Source: Buddleja alternifolia (lineage: Eukaryota > Streptophyta > Magnoliopsida > Lamiales > Scrophulariaceae). Taken from it: DNA of 64,000 bases. Positions 36,588 to 49,033 of the stretch are shown piece after piece. The stretch is taken from contig CM033394.1 in the NCBI GenBank assembly GCA_019426215.1, forward strand, positions 36,144,423-36,208,422. The letters are read 5' to 3'. Below the pieces are notes generated by a model, which had not been told where the DNA came from, did no database searches, and saw nothing but the letters and a program-made list of their open reading frames with translations. A program made the position numbers and the translations under genes. Positions within the stretch are counted from its first letter, which is position 1; each line of letters starts with the position of its first letter.

Positions 36588-38822
36588 TGTATATATATAT
36601 ATATATATATAACAAAACGGTGTTTGACATGAATACATGATTTTTGACTCAACGAGACCAAATACTATTTTCTTAGAATTTAGAATTATTTAATTCCTAA
36701 GAAAAAATTTCAATTGGTTGACTGATTTGTCAATAAACTTAATACTTTAAATTTTGAAAATTCGTAGATATCAGGTGGAATTTGTTATGATATCCACGGA
36801 TATAGGTGAATCGGTGTACAACCAACAATTTAATTCCCTCAACCAACTTTCGTTCAAAATTCAAAAAAATTTAAGATAACAATTACAAAGTATTTATATG
36901 TGGAAATGCCCACTACATTTTCATTAAGTCTTAGCAAATTAAATACAATGTGAGCTACCAAAGTTTTGAAGGCACTAATTTACGGTCCATTCGTAAGTGT
37001 GAGTAATTTTTTTTTTTTTTGTTAATTTGCTATTGTCAGGTATAATATTGAAGAAGTGCATAGAAGCTAATGGGGGTCGAATTCGAATGGCGAAAAACCT
37101 GATCATTTGTTCTCTGGTATCAATTGTGTTATAGATTGAATATGAAGAGGTAAACTTTATCAATTCAAATTGAATTTGAATTTGAATGTAATGGTTAATT
37201 TATTTATTTCTTCTTACTTTTTTCATATTTGTGGGAAAATGGAAAAAAAAATATGCATGTTCATGTAGGAATACATTGCAAATTGAGCGAATGTGAACAA
37301 CAACTGTAACAACAGTGGATCAATTGTTACCTCATATATCATATCAATTGAGAGCATCAGACCAAATTTTTTGTGGGGAAGAGTTGTTCCAAAATGGAAC
37401 AATAAGATACTTATATAGATTATATCGGCACACAAATTAAGTTGTTAATTTGGACTATTTTTCCTTTTGTTTGTATTTTTTAATTTTTTTTGGTTATGGT
37501 TATTGTGTACTAACAAATTGCCTTTATTTTTTTTAAAAAAATGTCTATATTTATTTACAGATTCAGCGAAAGATTCATGGTTATGAATTTTGCAGACAGA
37601 AATATGTCTACTAATTGTTCCAGTCGAAAAGAGGACATATCTTTTATTTTCGGGCATTCACGAATTATGTATCTAGCAGCTCTAGCAGTAATCTTAATGC
37701 AATTCAACCTTTTATTCCTATCAAAGTCCATGAACTAACTTTTTGCATTTTTACTATATTATCTTTATAATATGTAATAATTCTTTTAGATTAGCTTAAG
37801 CGAATTTTCTGGATCATATTTAGTGTTGGACTTCGTGATATATTCATGAGAGAAAGCATTTCCATTAGAATTTCTTCTGGTTCAAATTATAAAAAACAGG
37901 AAAGGTATTCATGGGATTTTCATTTTCATTAATTTCTTTTATTATTAATGCAACATAGTAATGTTTATTTATATCTTTGTATTATTTACAAATGTGGTAA
38001 AAAAAGTTATGATTATATGCTGAGGAATAAAGATAAAATGTGACTTTTTGAAGAAATGAGAGCGGGGGACTTGGGTTTACTTTTAGAGATTTTTTTTATT
38101 ACTCATCTACTGATTCAAATGTCTAGAATTCTTCTTTTAGTTGAATATTTGTAATTGTTTAGACTTGGTATTTATGTGTAAAATTAATCGTTATGGCATT
38201 TTTCAGGATAAATATCTATTTTATAAACTTTTAAAATGTCAAGTACTTTGCAACAACCAAAAAAGAGAATAAATTATATAACTTTTAATGGGTAATGTCT
38301 TCCATTTATTTTACCCTTTTACAAGATTTTTTTTTTCGATTTTACATGATAAATACCTTTTCACCCATGCATGCATATCAATATATGACATTATATTTTG
38401 AATTTCTTCAACATAGCAATCGAGGGGTTTTATTATAATTAAATACAATAATTATAAATTCCATTTTATAATTATTTAAGTTCGAATTACCTAAATTGTC
38501 CCCTTTTTCTTCATTTTTAGTTAAATTTCTCAATGATAACAAAAAGAGTTGAGTCAATTCTTTTTTATTAATAATGATAATTATCTTTCATTTTATCTTT
38601 TAGTATTTTCTTTATTAAATTTGCCAATACTGTACTAATATTTTTTAAACTAAATAAATATGATTTAACATTCATAGAAAGAGATTTTTCAATGATAATT
38701 ATTAAAATTGAATCATCTTTTAATATGTCATAAATAAATAAATTATGTCATACAGATATGTAATTTTAAATATTTTTTGTTACATATTCAGTATGTCGTG
38801 CCTTGGCACGGGTTACATCTAA
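36588..38822 (+). mobile_element. Helitron-like element H3 (3' end certain, 5' end not)
   Basis: The 3' end has a perfect 6-bp stem (CGTGCC-TT-GGCACG, 38797-38810), then CTAA at 38819-38822 followed by T, which fits CTRR|T. A (TA)n tract follows the end of H2, and the usual A|TC start cannot be placed. Internal sequence (AATTCCTAAGAAAAAATTTC near 36690) is shared with H1 and H4. Confidence 0.55.
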
Positions 38823-38829
38823 TCTATTA

Positions 38830-39668
38830 TCTATATATAATAAAATACAACTTTCAAGTAAGTAGAGTTAGGCTACTTACCAATGCAATGCTTCTCCAGC
38901 GCATGGCCTAAATGGTATGTAGTCGATCAATGTATTATGCCCTCATATAAGCAAAATTGAATAAATACACATTTATTAAATTTAAATAATTATAATTATC
39001 AATCTTTATTCATATGGATATTAACAACCTCATATTTTTTTGGATACAATTAGAATAAGCTGGATGACCTATAGTTCAATTCCCCATTTGAATCTTTAAA
39101 CCTGCGTACAATTACTCCTAAACCTGCGTACTTACTCCAAATTTAAATTTCAAAACCAACTATGTTTCGTGTTCACTTAAAATACGGCTCTGAGGTCATT
39201 CAATCGATTTACTTAGGCCTCTAATTTATGTCTTAAATAAGAGGGCGTTTGGCTAAACTTATGTTAAAGAGCTTATAAGCTCTTAATGCTTATAAAATGT
39301 TTTTGAAGCTTATAAGCTCTCCAGCTTATAAGATCTTAAAAAATAAGTTGGGGTCCCCTTACTTATTTTTCCCAACTTATTTTTTAACAGCTTATAAGCT
39401 CCTAACATCTTATTTTAAGAGCTTATAAGCTCTTAAACATCTTATAAGATGTTTTAAATAGCTTATAAGCTTAGCCAAACACTCTCTAAATACGGCTTTC
39501 AGGCCATTCAAAATTTGAATTTGATCTTATTTGTAAGCATCTGAAAAAATGTGATCTATTTGTAAACAAAATGCTAAAAAACATTTTGAAAAACAATATT
39601 CCACATTGAAATCTAGATTTCTTATAATCAAATTTAAAATTATTTTAATGATAATATGCATGTCTATA

Positions 39669-39715
<47 letters not shown>

Positions 39716-40928
39716 ACTGCAGTTGAGCCAAATAGAATTTTTTCAGAATTTTGATTTTTTTAAATTCCCAAGAAAAAATCTCATTGGCTGAACAAGATTT
39801 ATGGTAGTAATTAGTAAATATTTTGATTTTTTCAAAATATTAAGGACACTTAATTTCAATATCTTGGCATTCACCATCCACTCTTTCTTCTTCTATGCGA
39901 ATTGATTTGGTTTCATGTAAATAAATATTGTTAAAAATATTTTACGAAATGTGATTTTGCATACGTTACAATACGATTCATTCGTTGATTTTACACACTA
40001 TTTCTTATGGTTACCATGGTCAGATAATCAGGTATTTTGATTATTGTTTTATAAAATTTATAATTTTCGTGATCTTAATAGCTTCGATTTTATTCCTTAC
40101 ATTTTGTTTGATTGTCTTCATTTAATTTACTTCTAGTAACTTTGATTTTGTCTTAATTTCATCTTTTCTTTATGAATTAATAGGATTTATTCTTAATTGT
40201 TTTTCTCACCTTAAATCAAGACAAACAGATTCATTGGTTTTCTTTGTTTTTCTTTTTGGTTTTTTTAATTCTTCATTTAATTTACTTCTGATAACTTTGA
40301 TTTTGTGTGACTTTCCTCTTTTCTTTATGGATTAATAGGATTTATTCTTAATTTTTTTTCTCACCTTAAATCGAGACAAACAGATTCATTGCTTTTCTTT
40401 GTTTTTCTTTTAGGTTTTTTTAATTCTTTTAAATTTTCTTCTAATTTGTACTCGATTTATTTAATTTTTTTCTTGATTTATTTTAATTTCTAAGACCATC
40501 TTTTATGTTTACCATGATTAGTAATCAAGTATATCAACTATTTCTTTTTAAATTTATATTCTTTATTTTGTTTAAATAGCTGATATTAATTTAGTTTTAG
40601 TTATTAAGAATTTGCGTGAACTTCCTTTCTTCTTATCCATTAATAAGATTTCATTCTTATTTTTTTTCCTGATTAGTTAAATTTTTCATTGATAATACCT
40701 TTCATATTATCTTTTAATATTTTCTTTATTAAATATGCCAATAGTGTACTAATATTTTTTAAAACAAAATAAATATAATTTAAAATTCATATAAAGAAAT
40801 TTTGCAATGATAATCATTAAAATTGAATCAATTTTTTATACATATATATTATAAATAAATAATGCCATGATAAATATGGTTTTTTAAATATTCTTTTGTT
40901 ACATATTTAATATCCCGTGCCAAGCTAG
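38830..40928 (+). mobile_element. Helitron-like element H4 with a damaged 3' hairpin
   Basis: The 5' end A|TCTATATATAATAAAATAC is the same as that of H1. The 3' end reads CCCGTGCC-AAG-CTAG followed by T (CTAG at 40925-40928). The left arm of the hairpin is present but the right arm is missing compared with H3. It begins 8 bp after H3 ends. A Tourist-like MITE is nested at 39241-39486. Confidence 0.7.
39241..39486. mobile_element. Palindrome-rich Tourist-like MITE
   Basis: 246 bp. Terminal inverted repeats GAGGGCGTTTGGCTAAAC and the reverse complement of GCTTAGCCAAACACTCTC. TSD TAA on both sides (39238-39240 and 39487-39489), as in PIF/Harbinger elements. The inside contains about seven copies of the palindrome AGCTTATAAGCT or close variants (CTTATAAG core). 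Confidence 0.8.
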
Positions 40929-41156
40929 TGGTTATTTGGTATCCGATTAAATATGGTAATTCATAATCGATTAAATACGGTAAACTAAATCCAATAGGGG
41001 TACTGAACTAAGTACCATATTTTTCAAAAAGTAAAATCGAATATATAAACATTAGGCTGCAATCGATTAAATACGGTAAATCATTATCATGCATGATTCC
41101 CACTATTGGTTAAATTTGATTACATACGATAAACTAAATTTCAATTAAATACGATA

Positions 41157-41349
41157 TCAAAGAGAGTTGGCTGAGGTGGTACATGCCTCAGTTCCCTTAA
41201 TTAGAGACCTCGGGTTTGGGCCCTGGTTATGGAAAGAATTCTCATTGGGAGAGCTAGCCCCACGCTTCATGTGGATGTTCTCAGCTCAATCAGCATTAGG
41301 CTGGCCCATAAGGTCAAGACAGCTGTGGGAAGCCAAAAAAAAAAAAGAC
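41157..41349 (+). mobile_element. tRNA-related SINE
   Basis: Insert with a 12-nt A-tract (41335-41346), flanked by the exact 10-bp TSD AAATACGATA (41147-41156 and 41350-41359). Near its 5' end, TTGGCTGAGGTGG fits a pol III A box. About 45 nt further, GGGTTTGGGCCC is a diverged B box. Length and structure fit plant SINEs. Confidence 0.82.
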
Positions 41350-41359
41350 AAATACGATA

Positions 41360-41402
41360 AATACAAAACAAGAAGAAAGAGAAAAGAATAAATGATGGAA
41401 AA

Positions 41403-41437
<35 letters not shown>

Positions 41438-42369
41438 GTATAGGGTAATGTCACCTTTGATCCATCATCTTTTAAGTAGAATCACTCCAATTCCTCATTT
41501 CCAAATCATGTCGATTGAGTCTGTCATCTTCAGCCTCATGTAGAACCTTAGTTCAATTTTTTTTAAGTTAACAATTGAAACATTAAAACATTAAAGATTT
41601 GTTTCTCAAATCAATACCTTGAACAATTATAAATCTTCAGTATTTCACACCAAAATAAAAAAATTTGTATAGTACAAGAATATTGTCAAATTAGGTTTCA
41701 TGTATAAAGTGAAACAGTCGTGACCTTAAAGAACTTATAGACATATTTATGCTTGGACTCAACGAACTAAGTTGTGTCTCTCTTTCACAAACTTACTCTG
41801 AGTTCTTTGGCAGAGGTCTAGGGCTCAAAAGACGAGATTGGGGATATTCTTGATAACCCGCTTAAGACGAAGGGAAATGTTTGCTAGAGATGTAAATTCA
41901 ATAAGTCCCGAGGGGTAGTTCCGTCCGTTTTAATATGTTTTAAAGAGTAACTTTGTCAATTCTCAAATAATGTTTTTGCCCATATAGGAGGATTACACAA
42001 TCACACCTCATGTGAGGTAATTGTCAATCACTTGTTTAGGGGACATCGTCTCTGGCCAATAAGCAATATTGGCCCCTCGTCTAGCATACCAAACACATGA
42101 TTAGGGGTGATTATATAGTCTATAACCCTATCATCCAAACCAAAAGAGCCATGTTAGTACTGAAAGGAAACCGAGATTTGTTAAATAGATAGTTAATTGT
42201 ACCTTTAAGTATTTAAGAATTCTTGAAATTAAATTCCAATAAACTTCATTAGGATCAATAGTAAATCTATTTTGTACTCCTACCACATACTATATCTGAT
42301 TGTGAACAATGCAAGCACAATATATTTCACGGGTTATTTGCATTTACATCTTCTAAGGTATTATATTTT
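41360..42369. other. Intergenic, no gene seen
   Basis: Contains a (TA)n tract (about 41409-41433), then unrecognised sequence of slightly higher complexity (about 41750-42160) with no sustained open frame. It may be old repeat debris. Confidence 0.5.
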
Positions 42370-43103
42370 GGCGAGGACCTCCCCGTAGTATAAAAATTTG
42401 GCATCCACACCTAATTTCATTTTTTCTTTCAATCCAAATTTTCTATTTTTGCTTTCTTCCTTTATTTTTCTTCTTAAGTAGGAAAAAAAAAGAATAGATA
42501 AACCTAAATTTATAATTAAAACAATTCTAACAAACAACTATTTTAAATTAAAAAATGATTTAACAAACAATCCATTAAACTTCTTTTAAATAAAGCTACA
42601 TATTTGATTTAGTAATTTTCATTTACATGGTTCATAAATTATTATTTTTAATATTTCAAACAAGTTTTTAATACACTGATAGTGTTCTACTTTCTTTCTA
42701 TGAACATCAAAAATTTATGTCTTTATAGATTTGTATTATTTTCAGTTGTTCTAAAAAAAATTAAAATTTTGAAAGTAATTTTTAGCTTACGAAACAATAG
42801 ATGGATTTCCATCAGAAACTAAAAATATTCCGCTTGTTATTTGATGATTTAGGCATCTAGTCGTTCATGTTTACTATCATAATATATATATATATATATA
42901 TATTTTAAATAATAATTTTAACCGTTTGAATGATCAAATTTTCTTTTTTATTATTCTATTTCTTATTCATTTCTCTCTATTTAGAACAAAAAAAAATTGA
43001 AGTTGAAAAAATAAAAACTAAGAGTAAAAAGGGTAGAATAATAAATTTTTTACACGTAGGAGTGATGGTGCCAAATCTTAATACTTAGGGAGGCTCTTGT
43101 CGC
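42370..43103. mobile_element. Non-autonomous TIR element
   Basis: About 45-bp imperfect terminal inverted repeats: the left end GGCGAGGACCTCCCCGTAGT matches the reverse complement of the right end (CTTAGGGAGGCTCTTGTCGC), and both continue into a shared ATTTGGCA block. Length 0.73 kb, AT-rich core with a (TA)n tract at about 42883-42902, no coding frame. No convincing TSD, so the superfamily is open. Confidence 0.65.
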
Positions 43104-43367
43104 ATTACAATTGATCAGGGGAAGTGAATTCAAATAACTTTATATATATTTACCACGTTTTAAACATGGCAAACACAAGAATTCTCAGGTGGCACGGAAA
43201 AAATCTTTAAAACAATTCACACCTGGTAGTCTCAAACGAAAAATGTTGGATACGTCGGTAATACCAGTGGAGGTGGTTGAGCCATTCGCAAAAAGAATTC
43301 CACTTCGTTTAATAGATGAATCAGATTCATCGACAGAGACTGCCACGCAGTCATGCAGACTCCCATG

Positions 43368-44600
43368 AGTCTATTGAGTTGGAACTGTTGAGGCTTGGGT
43401 GGAGCCTTGGTAGTTCAAGAACTTACGGATCTTACCCGTTGTTACCACCTTTCTATGATTTTTCTTTCTGAAACTAAGTGTCAAAAATCATTTTTTGAAT
43501 TTCTTAAAAATAGGCTTAATATGTTTGGTATAAATGTTGATTCTCGGGGCTTATCCAGAGGTTTGGGCCTTTTGTGGGATAAAAATATCGATGTGCTCTT
43601 ACAATCTTTCTCTCCGTACCACATCGATGTTACTATTTACTCGTTCAATGATCACCCGAAATGGCGATTCACTAGTTTTTATGGCCATCCGGAAAGTTCC
43701 CGACGTAAGGAGAGTTGGTAACTCCTTCATCGGCTTAGTGAAAGAAATCAATTACCTTGGCTTGTATCGGGGGATTTTAATGAAATCCTTCACTCGGACG
43801 AACAACAAAGTCGTAACCAATGACCTAATTGGCAGATTAGGGACTTTCGTGAAGCCTTGACTGTTACATATCTCCATGATATGGGCTATTCGGGTCTTCC
43901 CCTTGCTTGGTCTAATAATAGAGAGGAAGATCACCTCATCCGCACCCGTCTGGATCGTGGCTATGCTAATACACAATGGTTTTCTCTTTTCCCAAATGCC
44001 ATGGTCACTAACATATCGACAATTCATTCTGACCATAGTGCGATTCTTATCCATTTTAATCCAGCCATATCCTCTTGTGGGCATCGTAAGGAAAAACATT
44101 TTCGTTTCGAATCTGTCTGGCTTAGGCGCAATGATTGTGAACAAGTAATTCATAAGTCCTGGGATCCAAGTGTCGCTGGGGATTGGAGTGATCGTGTGAT
44201 TGGGAATATTAGAAATTGTCATCTCGGTCTTCTTAAATAGGATACTAATTCAATTTCTCACTGAAAAAATAGTATTCAGGTCCTAGAGAATCTCATTGTC
44301 CATCTTCGTGAAGGTCCCGTCATGGCTATCTCTAAGGCTACCAAAACTGCCGCACATGTGGAGTTAGAGGAATTCCGCTCGTGCGAAGAAACAAGTTGGA
44401 AACAACGTACCCGTGCCCTTTGTATTAAGGATGGCGATCGAAATACAGGTTTTTTTCATGCGTGTGCTAGTGAACGAATGAAACATAACTCCATTAATAA
44501 GATTGGGAATGAGTTAGGCGAGTGGTGTGAGAATGAGGAAACAGTTCACCAGGTTATTACTTGCTATTTTGCTCATTTTCACATCTATTGACCCGAATTT
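43368..44600 (+). pseudogene. LINE ORF2 endonuclease region (decayed)
   Basis: Begins at the canonical start of plant L1 ORF2 (MSLLSWNC, 43368), with a TGA in place of Arg two codons later. AP-endonuclease motifs: LSETKC (about 43465), SGDFNE (about 43766) and SDHSAI (about 44030). Stops at 43719 (TAA) and near 43821 (TGA), with a TAG near 44238 in the linker before the RT. The part 44322-44591 is the spacer that usually precedes the RT (RALCIKDGDRNTGFFH). Not functional. Confidence 0.9.
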
Positions 44601-44649
44601 GGAAATCTTGGACGAAGTGCTGGAGACAGTCCCAAACCGTGTCACATAA

Positions 44650-47600
44650 GCAATGAATAATACTTTTCGACGAACTTACATAGTCGATGAAGTGAGTTTT
44701 GCTTTATCTCAAATGCACCCATTAAAATCGCCGGGGCCAGATGGTATGTCGCCTCTTTTCTTCCAAAATTTTTGGCATATTGTAGGTCCTAACATTACTT
44801 CTTGTATTCTCCATGCCCTTAATAATTGTGATTTCTAGCCTAAACTTAATTTCACGCATCTTGTGTTGATCCCAAAATGTAATAACCCCGAGTTTGTTTC
44901 TCACTTTCGTCCTATTAGTTTATGTAATGTTATTTATAAACTTATTTCTAAATGCATATCTAATCGCATCAAACCATTTTTAAACTCGATTGTTTCCGAG
45001 ACCCAATCAGCCTTTGTACCTGGCAGGCTTATTACTGATAATATACTTATTGCATATGAATTAAACCATTTCATTAAAAAGAAGGATTCAGGGAATGATG
45101 GTTTTGTTGCTCTTAAACTCGATAGGAGCAAGGCATACGATAGAGGTGAATGGGTTTTCTTGGAAAGGGTTCTGTTAAAATTAGGTTTCCATAGTGAGGT
45201 AGTGGAATTAATTCTTCTGTGTGTGAAGTCCGTATCTTTTTCTTTCATGCTCACCGGTTCTCAATTTGGTAATGTAAGTCCATAAAGGGGAATCCGTCAA
45301 GGAGACCCTTTTGTCGCCTTATTTACTTTTGATGTGTGCAGAAGTGCTTAGTTGTATGTGTTAGAGTTATTATTCTAGATGCATTGCTACTTTCCTTATT
45401 AGTTTAGGTTTACCTTTATTGTTAGTTACCTTTTATATTATGTCTCTTGTAAACCTTTATATATACCTTTGTTTATTAATGCAAACATCAAGGGGAATTC
45501 ATATTATAACATGGTATCAGCTAAACCTAGTTCCTAGACAAAATTTTTTTTTTCTCCTAATCATAATTTTTCTAATGGAATTTCGTTTCAGCTTGTTCAA
45601 AACAGCCCCCATGGGCAGCGTGTATTGGGCCAATTTGCCCCCCCTCATAATTTCTTTACAGGTAGCCCAACTCCTCCAACATTCCAGCAGGCAAATTGGG
45701 CTTCAACCCAGCAGCCCAACTTGCCTGCCCAGAATCAGTCTCCAACAACTTGGGATGGCGCCCAGCAGCCCGCTTCGGGCTACCACCAGCCACAGCCCAA
45801 CAGCGCCTCTTCTCCCTCACCTAGGCCTCGATTTCTCGGACCATCACCATCTTGGACTCCAAATCAGGCTTTTTCAGCAGCTTCTCCCACTCCACAGCCC
45901 ACCGACATCACTTCTCTGTTTCAGACAATGAGCCTTCGTCAGCCTGATGACCAATGGTATTTAGATACGGGAGATAGCTCTCACATGACTCCTCACCAAG
46001 GTAAATTATTTAATATCGTACCTATTAATATTTCTAATTCTATTACTGTTCATAACGGTGTTGTATTTCCTATTATTTCTATTGGTTCTACTTCCTTACT
46101 ATCTAATTCTCATTCTCTCAATCTTAAAAATGTCCTTGTATCTCCCTCCTTAGTCAAAAATCTTATTTATATTTGTCAATTTACTCGTGACAATAACTGT
46201 TCTATTGAGTTTGACCCCCTCGGTTTTTCTGTAAAGGATCTTAGGACTGGTTCCCTTATTCTTTGAAGTGACAGTGATGGTGATCTCTATCCTCTGCGCC
46301 TCTCCTCCACCGCCCTTGTCTCCTCTCACTCCAAACTCGATCCATCCATCTGGCATCTTCGTCTCGGTCACTCCAGAGCTGCTATTTTTAGTTTTCTTAA
46401 TAGTAAGAATTTCATTTCATGTAATCAAAAATTTTCTCGTTCGCTTTGTCATGCTTGTCAGCTAGGCAAGCAAAAACGATTACCGTTTTTTAGTTCATCT
46501 TCTGTTAGCTCTAGTTGGCTTGATATTATTCACTCAGATATTTGGACCTCTCCGGTTTCTAGTTTTGGTGGTTTTAAATATTATATTTTATTTTTAGACG
46601 AGTATTCACATTTTCTTTGGATTTTTCCTTTACGCAACAAATCAGGTGCTTATTACACATTCATTAATTTTTACTCATATGTTCACACTCAATTTAATTC
46701 TAAAATTAAAACTTTTCAATGTGACTATGGAGATGAATTTGATAATAAGTCGTTTCACAATTTTTTTACCAAAAATGGTGTCCAATTTCTTTTTTCATGT
46801 CCACACACATCACAACAAAACGGGAAAGCCGAGAGAGCCATTCAAATTGTGAACAATATTATTCGAACTCTTCTACTTCAAACTTCTTTACCTCCGTCCT
46901 TTTGGGCTGAAGCCTTACATATGGTTGTACGTCTCCTCAACATTCTTCCCACCACAACCCTCTCCTATCGTACTCCTTTTGAGCTTCTCTTTCAAGTTGC
47001 CCCTACCTATGACCACTTTCGCGTTTTTGGCTGCCTATGTTATCCCAATCTCTCTGCTACTTCTCCTCACAAACTCTCGCCTCGTTCCTCTGCTTGCATT
47101 TTCCTCGGCTATACTTCCAACCACAAAGGCTCTCGGTGCCTTGATCTTACTACGAATAAAATTATTCTTTCTCGTCATGTTGTTTTTGATGAATCCATTT
47201 TTCCTTTTTCCTCATTTTCTCCAAATTCCTCTTCCACTTCATCTCGTTTTTCTCCAAATTCCTTCTTTTCTAGATGCATTATTACTTTCCTTATTAGTTT
47301 AGGTTTACCTTTATTGTTAGTTACCTTTAATATTATGTCTCTTATAAACCTTTATATATACCTTTGTTTATTAATGCAAACCTCAAGGGGAATTCATATT
47401 ATAACAGTATGATCCAAGATGAGGAGGCACGGGGCAATTTGAGGGGTGTTCAGATATGTAGAGGTGCGCCCAGTATATCTCACTTACTATTTGCGGATGA
47501 CACTCTCCTCTTTACTCAGGCACACGAGACAGATTTACGGGTGATAAAGAGGGTGCTAGAAACTTTTGCCACTATCTCGGGACAAGAGATCAACTATCAA

Positions 47601-49033
47601 AAATCATCTATGGTTTTAAGTAAAAATGTCCCGCTAGCTGCCCTGGCATCTTCTGGCGTCCGTCCTCGGTGTCACAATTGTTGAGAAACACGACAAATAT
47701 CTCAGTTTACCGGCGATTGTGGGTAGAACTCGTCGTGAAGTGTTTGCATCTATTCGGGATAGGGTATATGGTAGAATTGAAGGTTGGACAACCCGTTTTC
47801 TATCACAAGTGGCCAAGGAGGTGTTACTAAAGGCCGTGATTTAATCAATCCCCACATATGCAATGGGAGTTTTCGTTTCCGACTTACTTACTGAAAGAAA
47901 TTGAAAGCCAGATGGCCAATTTTTGGTGGAACAATCGGGGTTCTAGAAAAATACATTGGATGACGTGGAGTAAGTTGTGTAAAAAGAAAACTGATGGTGG
48001 ATTGGGTTTTCGCGAGTTACAATCTTTTGATCTGGCTATGCTTGCAAAACAAGGTTGGAGACTAATACAATTCCCAGACAGCCTACTTAGTTGGTTATAT
48101 AAAGCAAGATACTTCCCGCAATCAGATTTCTTAGATGCGCAAGTGGGTCTCAATTCATCTTTCACTTGGCAAAGTATTGTTTCAGCCCAACACCTGGTCA
48201 AACGTGGTTGTAGATGGCAAGTTGGTTCGGGGTAGCTTATACGAATTTGGCATGATGTTTGGCTACCTCGACGAATGGATTTTCACCCGATAACTCCATT
48301 TCGTAAACTGCCCTTGCATGCTCGAGTGGATTCACTCATTGATCCACTGTCAGGTTAGTGGAATATTGATCTTATTAATGAAGTGTTCTGGCCCGAAGAT
48401 GCTGCTATTATAAAAAAAATTCTGTTGGGATCCCAAATTAATGAGGATGGACGTATTTGGTATTTTACACAATCAGGGACTTTTTCGGTTCGGAGTGCAT
48501 ATCACTTGGCACGTGAAATTACTACTTTTGATTACACCCCGTGGCCAAGTAGTCGAACTATACCATCATCATGGGACTTTATTTGGAAGGCTGCAATTCC
48601 ACCAAAAGTCCACAACTTTGTTTGGAAAACATGCCATAATGCTTTGCCTACTACTGCTAATTTATTTCATAAAAGGGTGGATATTACAATTGCATGTGGT
48701 TTATGTAGTGCATCTGAGGAGAGTCTTTATCATCTGTTTATTAAAAGCTCTTTTTCTAGACAACTATGGGCTTTAAGTAGGCTATCGAATTGCTTGATTA
48801 TGAATTGGAAAGAGGGTGTTGAGGAATGGTTATGTTTCCTCAGCAAGTCTTTGGAGAAAGATCAATTCTGTTTGGTTTTAATCACCTGCTTGTATATTTG
48901 GTATGGAAGAAACAGACAAGTGATGGATAATGTCATTTTGCTTTCAGAAACCTTGGTAGTGGAGTCTTGGGCGTTTCTTTCGGCTCATAGGGAAGCTGAA
49001 TATCCATGTCCAGAGCACATCTTAGCGCATTCC
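44650..49033 (+). pseudogene. LINE reverse transcriptase and zf-RVT region, interrupted
   Basis: RT palm and finger motifs: SPGPDGM (about 44735), FRPISLCN (about 44910), SAFVPGRLITDN (about 45010), RQGDP (about 45297), then the copia insertion at 45359. RT resumes at 47412, with the catalytic FADD box at about 47490. A frameshift lies near 47660 and stops near 47843 and 48234. The zf-RVT block (WKAAIPPKVHNFVWK, CGLC...SLYHLF) runs about 48590-48780. Coordinates span the inserted copia element, which is not part of this gene. Confidence 0.88.
45359..47406 (+). mobile_element. Internally deleted Ty1/copia element inserted in the LINE
   Basis: 5' LTR 45359-45511 (TGTTAGAG...ATAACA), followed by the tRNA-Met-type primer site TGGTATCAG. 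3' LTR fragment about 47268-47406. TSD GTATG (45354-45358 and 47407-47411). The inside keeps a Gln/Pro-rich Gag C-terminus, the protease motif YLDTGDSSHMT (about 45958), a GAG pre-integrase region (HLRLGHS) and most of integrase to about 47270, with a TGA at 46264. RT, RNase H, the polypurine tract and the first about 14 bp of the 3' LTR are missing. Integrase runs directly into LTR sequence. It could move only with help, if at all. Confidence 0.92.

Noticed and set aside
39681..39713. (TA)n tracts here and at 30191, 36590, 41409, 42883 and 56693
   Set aside because: Simple microsatellites common in AT-rich plant DNA; mentioned only where they blur element ends.
21628..40928. Possible autonomous Helitron with Rep/helicase
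   Set aside because: No frame with Rep or helicase motifs on either strand. All copies here appear non-autonomous.
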